Positions 57,759-64,000 of a stretch of 64,000 nucleotides of DNA are shown in pieces. Position numbers and translations under genes: made by a program. The DNA comes from CAWBRT01 sp963791145 (GTDB lineage: Bacteria > Acidobacteriota > Terriglobia > Terriglobales > Acidobacteriaceae), in the NCBI GenBank assembly GCA_963791145.1, contig CAWBRT010000007.1, forward strand, positions 62,001-126,000, read 5' to 3'. Position 1 is the first letter of the stretch; each line of letters starts with the position of its first letter. The notes under the pieces were generated by a model. The model saw only the letters and a list, made by a program, of their open reading frames with translations. It was not told where the DNA came from and did not search any database.

Positions 57759-57945
57759 GTGATGACCTCTGAACATCCGCTTATCTCTCAACTCAGGCCT
57801 GGGAAGATTTTGAAACCCGAGTATAGCAATTCGGGTGGGACAAAGGGACTGGAGGATGACTTACTCAACCTTCTTTTGCTCAAGTAGGGCTAGTTCTCGG
57901 TTGTCAGCCGCGTACCCGAGAGCGTGCCGGATTGCACACAGAGGT

Positions 57946-58936
57946 TCATGCGCCCAGCCGCCGCAACGCTTCCTGAGCTGGCTGGTAATTGCTCGCCAAG
58001 GCCAGCGACGAGTGATACTCGCGGATGGCTTCCTTCGCGTCCCCCATTTTTTCCAGCGCCTGTCCCAGCAGGTAGTGTGCCCGGAAAGCGGTGGCATACT
58101 CGTCGTTGCTATTGCCGCGCAGGTACTCGCGCAGCGCCTCGCAAGCCTGCGGCAGCATCCGTCCGTTGCGCGCCCAGCAGTTCTCCGGCGTCGAACAGGT
58201 CCTCGGGATTCTTCTTGGGCGAGTCCAATGCGTGGCGCACGGCGTCGTCGAATTCGCCCCAGCGCTTGCCGGTTCGGTAGAAGCGCGCCAGGTCGAGCCA
58301 GGCGCCGGAGGCGCCGCCGCTGGCCTGGACTGCCGCTTTGAACTGGCGCTCGGCTTCCTTCCAGTTCTTTTTTTTCTGCGCCAGCATGGCGCGGATGCTG
58401 CTGGCCCCGGCGGGATCCTGGGAGCTCATGCCATCCGCCAGTGCTACGGCCTTGTAGTCGCCTCCTCCGACGATCGACGGCGCCAGCACGTAGAACTCCG
58501 CCAGATCGCGGCGGATCGGCCAGCTCTCCGGATCGAGTTGATGCGCGCGTTCGAACTCCCGCACCACCTTGCGCGCCAGTATGAAGGCCATGACCGGGTT
58601 CGCCTGCTCCGCCTTGCGGCCGTAGGCGCGGCCCAGCCACAGGTGATAGGAAGCCACCCGGGGAGCCAGTTGCACCGCGCGCTCGCCGTTGCTGATGGCC
58701 TGTTCCCAGTTATCCACCAGGTAATAGACGCGGCACAGGATGGAATACGCCTCGGCATCGTTTGGTTCGGCCTGGATTTTCTGTCGCAAGGCGCGGATCG
58801 TCTCGTCGGGCCGGCCCACGGAGAATGGTTCGGCGACCGACGTTGCCGCCAGAGTAATGAGGAGACAGAACAGGACCATGGCCGCGCGGTAGGTCCGCCG
58901 GCCGGAGTGTGCTGGGAGGCTGGGAAGATTACTCAT
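57946..58936 (-). CDS. Periplasmic TPR-repeat protein (frameshifted)
   Basis: About 330 residues. A membrane or signal helix (AAMVLFCLLITLAATSVA) precedes at least five tetratricopeptide-like repeats, e.g. AEAYSILCRVYYLVDNWEQA, ASYHLWLGRAYGRKAEQANP, SSIRAMLAQKKKNWKEAERQ and AHYLLGQALEKMGDAKEAIR. A frame change near 58165 joins DLFDAGELL to MLPQACEALREYLRG. It sits between the MacA-like and TolC-like genes, so it may act with that exporter, but TPR proteins give no specific function. Confidence 0.8.
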
Positions 58937-58963
58937 GCGGATAATTCGTGCGGAACGGCTACC

Positions 58964-60223
58964 TCACTGCTTTGCGACGATCTTCACATCCGCCCCGTCC
59001 GATAGCGGCGAAGGGCTCAAGGAAGCTACCGCCACCGTGTCGTTCTCCGAAAGTCCTTTCAGGATTTCAACCCGGGTGAGGTTCACCACCCCCGTCTGCA
59101 CCTGGCGCCCTTCCAGCCGGTCGTTCTGAACCACGTACACGATTCGCTTGTTTCCCTCATCGTGCAGCGCCTCGCGCGGAAGGGTGAGAGCGTTGTTGGT
59201 GTCGGCGGTCACGATCCGGGCGGTAATGTTGACGTTGGGCAGCAGCTTCTGATCTCCATTGTCGACCGTGCACAGCACTTCGCCGATCATGCGGCTGCCG
59301 CGGCTGACGATATTGGCCGGCAGGGTCGCGACCTGCCCATTCCAGACGCGGCCCGGCAGCGCCTCCCAGGTGATCTGCACCGCCTGCCCCATGCGCAGCC
59401 GGCCGACCTCGGGCTCATCCACAAAGGCGCGCACCTGCACCTGTTTCAAGTCGGCGAGTTGTACCAGCAGGTCGCCGCTGTTGACATAAGCGCCATGCCG
59501 CACTGGCAGCGAGTAAACCGTGCCGGCAAACGGCGCCCGCACGTTCGAATTCTCGATCAGGTCCTGCGCCGCCACCACCGCCGCCTCCGCATTGTGGACA
59601 TCGGCCTGCGCTCGCTCCCGGTCAAGCTTGGAGAAGCGCCCGGTTCCTTTCTCCTCCAACAGCCGCAGGTCGGCTTGGGCGCGGTTCAGCCGGTCGCGCG
59701 CTGCCGTTACCTCCGCCTGCGAAGCCGCTCCCTGTTGCTGCAGCCGGGTTACGGCCTGCAAGTTGCGGTCCGCCGCATGGAACGCGTCTCGCGCCTTGGT
59801 CAGGCCGGCTTGGCGAGTCAGCAGCTCCTCCGGCGATCCTCCCGCCTGCATGGCAGCGTAGTTTGCCTGGGCCGCCCGCAGTTGCGCATTAGCCCGCGCC
59901 AGCGAGGCCCGGGCGGCGGTGTCATCCAGTTGCACCAAAAGCTGCCCGGGACGGACCGCTTCGCCTTCCTGGACCAGGATTTGCTTTACCGTAGCCGGCC
60001 CCGGCGCATGCGCCTCGAAGTTGTGCCGCGGTTCGACCTTGCCGTTGGTGGTAATCGTGCTCAGGATTGCCTGTCGTTCCGGCTTGGTAACCTGGATGCG
60101 AATCTTGCGCGGGCGCAGCCACATGAAAGCCCCCGCCGCCACCACCAGGGCAATGATTCCGGCTACGACCGCCCAGTTCCGGCGCACACTCATTGCCGCC
60201 TTGTCCGCAATTCCGTTTGCCAT
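58964..60223 (-). CDS. HlyD/MacA-type periplasmic adaptor (membrane fusion protein)
   Basis: Bridges an inner-membrane transporter to the TolC-like channel. One N-terminal TM helix (WAVVAGIIALVVAAGAFMWL). The first half-lipoyl segment is PGPATVKQILVQEGEAVRPG; a coiled-coil hairpin covers about 100-205; the second half-lipoyl is IENSNVRAPFAGTVYSLPV; beta-barrel and membrane-proximal domains end at SDGADVKIVAKQ. 419 residues, frame intact. Likely partner of the convergent MacB-like permease 2.5 kb away. Confidence 0.88.
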   Translation of the reverse strand: MANGIADKAAMSVRRNWAVVAGIIALVVAAGAFMWLRPRKIRIQVTKPERQAILSTITTNGKVEPRHNFEAHAPGPATVKQILVQEGEAVRPGQLLVQLDDTAARASLARANAQLRAAQANYAAMQAGGSPEELLTRQAGLTKARDAFHAADRNLQAVTRLQQQGAASQAEVTAARDRLNRAQADLRLLEEKGTGRFSKLDRERAQADVHNAEAAVVAAQDLIENSNVRAPFAGTVYSLPVRHGAYVNSGDLLVQLADLKQVQVRAFVDEPEVGRLRMGQAVQITWEALPGRVWNGQVATLPANIVSRGSRMIGEVLCTVDNGDQKLLPNVNITARIVTADTNNALTLPREALHDEGNKRIVYVVQNDRLEGRQVQTGVVNLTRVEILKGLSENDTVAVASLSPSPLSDGADVKIVAKQ

Positions 60224-60611
60224 TTTGAGGAGTTCAGACTTGATTATAAATGACGGGCCAAATAACCCTTAATTACTGCAGGATTTCGGATCCAGGGTGT
60301 AGGGATTACCGGAAATCGATCCCCTAACCCCTAAACCCTGTTCCCTAAATCCTATTCCCTGATCGCTGTATCAGAGTAGGCCTTTGCCTGAGCAATTGGC
60401 AAGAACGCCCTGTTCCAGAAGCTGCAGTTCCGCTCGGGAATTGGTAGTGGAAGCGGTGCGGAAGACGTTCCTCGGCAAGTGAATTCGGGCTGTTTTATGC
60501 CGAAATCCAGCCTCGAATTCCTGATCCGCGATGCATAATTCCTCGCCCCTGCGCACGAAATCCATCATCTGATGGAGAAGCAACGATGGACAACAAGGGG
60601 AACGTGCGACC
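60224..60611. other. Divergent intergenic region with CCCTAA-type repeats
   Basis: No supported gene in about 390 bp. Short tandem repeats at 60297-60309 and 60319-60360 (cccctaacccctaaaccct and variants) form a lopsided inverted pair of the same type as 47901-47983. Promoters for the adaptor and yihY genes should be here. Confidence 0.5.
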
Positions 60612-61520
60612 ATGGCCGGCCTTCTCCAGTCTGCTGTTAAGAACACCGTTCGCGACATAAGCCGCAACCACACCATGGCCTTTGCCGCCGCGCTCTCCTA
60701 TTATTTCGTCCTTGGCCTCTTTCCCGCGCTGATCCTGCTGGGCGCGGTGCTGGTTCTGCTGCCCATCCCCAACCTGTTTCCGCAGATACTGGACCTGCTT
60801 TCGCGCGTCGTTCCGCCGGACGCCATGGGGCTGGTGCGCCAGATCACCGTTTCGGTGATTACGCCCAACGGCGGCATCCTGCTCTCGTTCGGCGTGTTTG
60901 GCGTAGCCTGGAGCACCTCGTCAGGCTTTGCCGCCCTTATCGAAGCCCTGAACGTTGCCTACAACGTTCCCGAGGCCCGGCCCTTCTGGAAGACGCGGGC
61001 GCTGGCGCTGCTCATGGCCTTGGGAGTTGGGGCAATGCTGCTGGTCGCCTTGGGGTTTCAGGTCCTCGGACCTGACTTCGGGCGCTGGCTGGCTCACCAC
61101 TTCGGACTGAGGCCCATCCTGCGCCTGCTCTGGCCTTATCTGCGTTGGGGAGTCACTGTAGCGTTTGCCTTCGGTGCCATCCTCGCCACCTACGGGATCA
61201 TGCCGAACATCCGCCAGCGACTCAAGGAAGCCTTGCCGGGAGCCGTCCTCGCCACCGTGTGCTGGACTGTGCTCTCCGATGCCCTCGGCATCTATTTCCG
61301 CAGCTTTGCCCATTTCAACAAGACCTACGGTACCTTGGGCGCCGCCATCGTCCTGATGGTATGGGTCTACTACACCAGCTTCGCCGTCCTGATCGGAGCC
61401 GAGTTCAACTCCGAGTTGATGCAGTTGCGCGCCGGAGGCAGACTGCCGCTCAAACAGCCGCCGCCAACTACGGTCAAACCGCAGCCCGCCACCGAGTCCA
61501 AGTCCGACGTGGCCGCCTGA
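60612..61520 (+). CDS. YihY/BrkB family inner-membrane protein
   Basis: 302-residue protein with about six TM helices. FAAALSYYFVLGLFPALILL is the first conserved segment; FGVAWSTSSGFAALIEALNV and YGTLGAAIVLMVWVYYTSFA followed by VLIGAEFNSEL are the family signature. Function is not firmly established. The Pro-rich tail is hydrophilic. A GTAG-type GC hairpin (gcccag/ctgggc, 61533-61554) follows the stop by about 12 bp. Confidence 0.9.
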   Translation: MAGLLQSAVKNTVRDISRNHTMAFAAALSYYFVLGLFPALILLGAVLVLLPIPNLFPQILDLLSRVVPPDAMGLVRQITVSVITPNGGILLSFGVFGVAWSTSSGFAALIEALNVAYNVPEARPFWKTRALALLMALGVGAMLLVALGFQVLGPDFGRWLAHHFGLRPILRLLWPYLRWGVTVAFAFGAILATYGIMPNIRQRLKEALPGAVLATVCWTVLSDALGIYFRSFAHFNKTYGTLGAAIVLMVWVYYTSFAVLIGAEFNSELMQLRAGGRLPLKQPPPTTVKPQPATESKSDVAA

Positions 61521-61617
61521 CGCTGTTCGTAGGCCCAGTCGCCCTCGGCTGGGCGGGCGAGCGAAATCTCGCCTCAACCGCACTTGCGCTTGTTGAGGTT
61601 GCATTTACAATTCCCTC

Positions 61618-62052
61618 ATGCGTAAGACAAAGGTCACCAGACTCGGATACACCTCCGCTCACGCCGCCGCCGGTCTGGATGCGAACTTCCCCGAAATCGA
61701 AACCTGGCCCAACCAGTTTCCCGGCTACGAGATTGAGATCGACATCCCCGAGTTCACCTCCGTCTGTCCCAAGACGGGCCTGCCGGACTTCGGCGTTCTC
61801 TGGATACGCTACATGCCCGGCAAGCTCTGCCTGGAGCTGAAGTCGCTGAAGGAATACATCAACACCTATCGCAACCTCGGCATCTTCCAGGAGAACGTCG
61901 TCAATCGCGTGCTTGAAGACGTAGTGCGCGCCGCCCGTCCGGTATGGGCCGAGGTGCGCGGCCAGTTTCGTCCCCGCGGCGGCCTGGGGACCCTGGTGGA
62001 GGCGTACTGGCCGAGGCCCGAAATCGGCCGCCGCCAGCGCAGTGGGCGATAG
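61618..62052 (+). CDS. queF: NADPH-dependent preQ0 reductase QueF
   Basis: Reduces 7-cyano-7-deazaguanine to preQ1 for queuosine synthesis; T-fold enzyme of the short (type I) class. The catalytic Cys is in PEFTSVCPKTGLPDFG; the QueF motif is LELKSLKEYINTYRNLGIFQ; FRPRGGLGTLVEAYWP is near the end. At 144 residues it is typical. Start ATG 61618. The MFS gene begins 8 bp after its stop. No preQ1 riboswitch was recognised. Confidence 0.93.
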   Translation: MRKTKVTRLGYTSAHAAAGLDANFPEIETWPNQFPGYEIEIDIPEFTSVCPKTGLPDFGVLWIRYMPGKLCLELKSLKEYINTYRNLGIFQENVVNRVLEDVVRAARPVWAEVRGQFRPRGGLGTLVEAYWPRPEIGRRQRSGR

Positions 62053-62060
62053 AGACGCCG

Positions 62061-63332
62061 ATGCGCACGGAGGATACCGCCGCTGCCGCTTCGCCGGGCA
62101 TCTGGCGCGGTGCCGCCGGCGCCGCCCTCCTGATTCTGACCGCGCTGAACTTCGTCAACTACATCGACCGCTCCGTGCTGTTCGCCGTTCAGCCGCTCAT
62201 CCAGCAGGAATTCCGCCGCGGCGATGTCGAGTTCGGAATGCTCACCTCGGCCTTCTTCATCTTCTACATGTGTACGGCCCCGTTTATCGGGCCGCTGGCC
62301 GACCGCTATCCGCGCCGGCTGATTATGGCCGCCGGCGCCGCCATCTGGAGCGGCGCCACTCTGCTGACCGCCGTCACCTACAACTTCACCGAGCTGCTCA
62401 TTCGCCACACGGTGGTCGGAATCGGCGAAGCCACCTTCGTAACCATCGCGCCGGCCTATATCGCCGATTTCTTCCCCGAGCATCAACGCGGCCGCGTCCT
62501 CTCGATTTTCTATCTCGCCATTCCTGCCGGAACGGCCCTGGGATACCTGCTGGGCGGTTCGCTCGGCGGCCACTTCGGCTGGCGGGCGCCTTTTTACGTC
62601 GGCGCCGCCCCCGGGTTTCTGCTGGCTCTGCTGTTGTTCGCCTTGCCGGAGCCCGCGCGCGGCTCCGCCGACCACATCTCGGGAAGCTTCGAGCGCGACA
62701 CTTTGCGCGGGCTGGGGAAGAACAAAGCCTTCTGGACTTGCAGTCTCGGGATGGCGATGCTGACCTTCGCCATTGGCGGCATGCAGGTGTGGATGCCGAC
62801 CTTTCTATTCCGCATGCGCGGCATCCCGCTGGCCGATGCCAACCGCGTCTTCGGCCTGATGACGCTGGCCAGCGGAATCCTGGCTACTCTGCTCGGCGGA
62901 TGGCTCGGCGATTTTCTGCTGCGCTTTACCCGCGGAGCTTATTACCTGGTTTCGGCCGTGGGCATGGCGGTGACGCTGCCCGCCATCGTGGCGGCTGTCT
63001 ACATCACCGGAGAGGGAATGTATCCGGCCATCTTCGTGGCCGAGTTTTTTCTGCTGCTGAACACGGCGCCGCTGAACGCGGCGCTGGTCAACTCGGTCGG
63101 AGCCAGGATTCGCGCCACCGCCATCGCCGTCAATCTGTTCACCATTCACATTCTGGGCGACGCCTTTTCGCCCACCCTGATGGGCTACATCTCCGATCGC
63201 AGCAATCTGCGCACGGCATTTCTGGCGGCTTCGGTCGCGGTGGCGCTTTCCGCCGTCATTTTGTTCTACGGAATGCGTTTCGCTCCTGCGGTCGCTGTGT
63301 CGGACGCTCCGTCTACAGCTGGCAAGAACTGA
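62061..63332 (+). CDS. Spinster-type MFS transporter
   Basis: Twelve-helix major facilitator. LNFVNYIDRSVLFAVQPLIQ is the characteristic first helix of the Spns/spinster-like group; FIGPLADRYPRRLIMAAGAA is the MFS motif between helices 2 and 3; IGEATFVTIAPAYIADFFPE is also typical. 423 residues with intact frame; ATG 62061 is chosen over longer frames running through queF. Co-transcribed with queF by spacing. Substrate unknown; lipids or carboxylates are transported by relatives. Confidence 0.88.
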   Translation: MRTEDTAAAASPGIWRGAAGAALLILTALNFVNYIDRSVLFAVQPLIQQEFRRGDVEFGMLTSAFFIFYMCTAPFIGPLADRYPRRLIMAAGAAIWSGATLLTAVTYNFTELLIRHTVVGIGEATFVTIAPAYIADFFPEHQRGRVLSIFYLAIPAGTALGYLLGGSLGGHFGWRAPFYVGAAPGFLLALLLFALPEPARGSADHISGSFERDTLRGLGKNKAFWTCSLGMAMLTFAIGGMQVWMPTFLFRMRGIPLADANRVFGLMTLASGILATLLGGWLGDFLLRFTRGAYYLVSAVGMAVTLPAIVAAVYITGEGMYPAIFVAEFFLLLNTAPLNAALVNSVGARIRATAIAVNLFTIHILGDAFSPTLMGYISDRSNLRTAFLAASVAVALSAVILFYGMRFAPAVAVSDAPSTAGKN

Positions 63333-63375
63333 AGACGAGAGCGTGAAGGCGAACGATACTAACCTGCCCCGGCCT

Positions 63376-63900
63376 TTACTTCGTCGGCTCCATTCGCAAG
63401 ACGTCGTTGAAGCGGTTGAAGTAGTTGAACAAGCCGATGGCCGCGGCCAGCTCGATAATCTCTCCTTCGGGAAAATGGACGCGCAACTCCGCCCAGAAAG
63501 CATCGTCGATCGCGTGCGGGCGCAGTGTCTCGCGTTCGGCCAGCTCCAGGGCCGCTTTCTCGGCCGGCGTGAAATCGGCGCGCTCGCGGAAGTACGCCAG
63601 ATTCTCAATCTGTTCTTTGCTCCATCCCAGCCGTTCTGCCAGAACGGTGTGCGAGGCCAGTCAATAGACGCAGTGGTTGATCTGCGAAGTTCGCACGATC
63701 ACCAGTTCCTTGAGTTTGGGAGAAACTGTTCCGCTTTCCATCACCGCCCGCAGGTGGGCGATCAGGGTTCGCAGGATCTCAGGCCGGTGGGCGACAGTGC
63801 GGAACATGTTGGGCACGTTTCCGCGCTGTTGCTGGTAGTGGTCGTAAATCGATTGTGTTGGCTCATCTACTTCGGATCGTTCCAGGCGCCGGATACGCAT
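63376..63900 (-). CDS. Carboxymuconolactone decarboxylase/AhpD-like protein, candidate selenoprotein (CxxU)
   Basis: Alkylhydroperoxidase-D-like thiol redox protein. ATG 63900 begins MRIRRLERSEVDEPTQSI; VPNMFRTVAHRPEILRTLI and SPKLKELVIVRTSQINHCVY follow. The codon after this Tyr is TGA (63663-63661), exactly where CxxC would have its second Cys. The same frame then continues without a shift: LASHTVLAERLGWSKEQIEN, AEKAALELAERETLRPHAID, ELAAAIGLFNYFNRFNDVLR, ending at TAA 63376-63378. Total 174 residues with U at position 80 (C77-V-Y-U80), the normal family length. Downstream conservation plus the hairpin at 63631-63647 support selenocysteine. A sequencing substitution of TGC/TGT is the main alternative. 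Confidence 0.75.
63631..63647 (-). promoter_or_regulatory. Candidate bacterial SECIS hairpin
   Basis: On the minus strand ccgttct-ggc-agaacgg forms a perfect 7-bp stem with loop GGC. The loop starts 21 nt after the TGA, within the 16-37 nt range of bacterial SECIS models, and has G in its first two positions as they require. It is also coding sequence (TVLAER). Confidence 0.6.
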
Positions 63901-64000
63901 GTGTTACTCCTCGTAATAAAAGCGTGTCCTTCCATTTCCATTAAACCCAACGTCCGTTCACTTTTTCCGGATAGTGCCTGTACTTTAGGGCTACGACTTA
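63901..64000. other. Terminal non-coding stretch
   Basis: No gene is visible. On the minus strand a ribosome binding site (gaggagtaac) lies just ahead of the AhpD-like start at 63900. Confidence 0.5.

Noticed and set aside
61521..61617. preQ1 riboswitch ahead of queF
   Set aside because: The visible hairpin is a GTAG-type GC repeat behind the yihY stop; no preQ1 aptamer features were seen.
62042..63346. 434-codon alternative frame over the MFS transporter
   Set aside because: Arg/His-rich product without membrane helices; the transporter frame has the MFS motifs.
63376..63900. AhpD-like gene as a pseudogene or frameshift at the TGA
   Set aside because: The frame before and after the TGA is the same and both halves match the family without gap, so no frameshift is needed. 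A nonsense mutation exactly at the redox Cys with a SECIS-like hairpin behind it is less likely than selenocysteine.
1..64000. rRNA or tRNA genes
   Set aside because: No tRNA cloverleaf or rRNA landmark sequences were noticed on either strand by eye; a tRNAscan/Infernal run would be decisive.

Overview
The window looks like a chromosomal segment of a Gram-negative, GC-rich bacterium, most probably an Acidobacteriota member. This is inferred from a complete Tol-Pal set, a large hopanoid cluster, an nnr-tsaE pair, a Memo-type protein, and the families of short palindromic intergenic repeats. No rRNA, tRNA, CRISPR array, phage or transposase gene was recognised.

Layout. 1-3188: end of a secretin, an M24 peptidase, accB-accC. 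3189-10127: thiE, a low-GC pair (DUF1828/1829-like plus DUF6978-like), a TrkA-N potassium channel, nnr, tsaE, a KdsC-like HAD phosphatase. 10338-12278: a di-heme cytochrome c. 12584-17782 (minus): penicillin-binding protein 1A, a small membrane protein, proS. 17959-19098: an AT-richer protein with a HEPN-like RNEFAH motif. 19288-23793: alkyltransferase-like protein, tatA, glgA, ksgA, Memo-like protein. 23948-29827 (minus): a small ORF and the tolQ-tolR-tonB/tolA-tolB-pal-cpoB set. 30318-32096: recN. 33565-45647 (plus): hopanoid cluster ispH-shc-hpnH-hpnA-hpnG-MDR-MDR-hpnC-hpnD-hpnE. 46065-48957 (minus): HAD dehalogenase, diguanylate cyclase, cysK. 49448-54568 (minus): polyprenol-phosphate glycosyltransferase, GT-C-like membrane protein, HpnJ, and two small four-helix transporters. 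55177-60223: MacB-like permease facing a MacA-like/TPR/TolC-like efflux set. 60612-63332: yihY, queF, a spinster-type MFS transporter. 63376-63900 (minus): a carboxymuconolactone decarboxylase/AhpD-like gene whose CxxC motif reads C-V-Y-TGA.

How the genes work together. IspH supplies isoprenoid units. HpnC/D/E make squalene, Shc cyclises it, HpnH adds adenosine and HpnG removes adenine. Two tandem sorbitol-dehydrogenase-like enzymes sit directly after hpnG, where a reductase to bacteriohopanetetrol would be expected. HpnJ lies 5 kb away in a group resembling an Arn-type polyprenol-sugar synthesis, flipping and transfer module.

Three cross-cutting observations. (1) The AhpD-like gene is a strong selenoprotein candidate: its frame stays open and conserved after the TGA, and a 7-bp hairpin with a GGC loop starts at the distance expected of a bacterial SECIS. 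(2) Palindromic elements occur in leaders and behind stop codons, and also in frame inside recN, hpnC and hpnE, where they add residues absent from the families. (3) About eighteen conserved genes carry one or more frameshifts, several at visible homopolymers. This points to residual indel errors, densest in mrcA, proS and hpnA-hpnG. Such genes are given as full spans and flagged.
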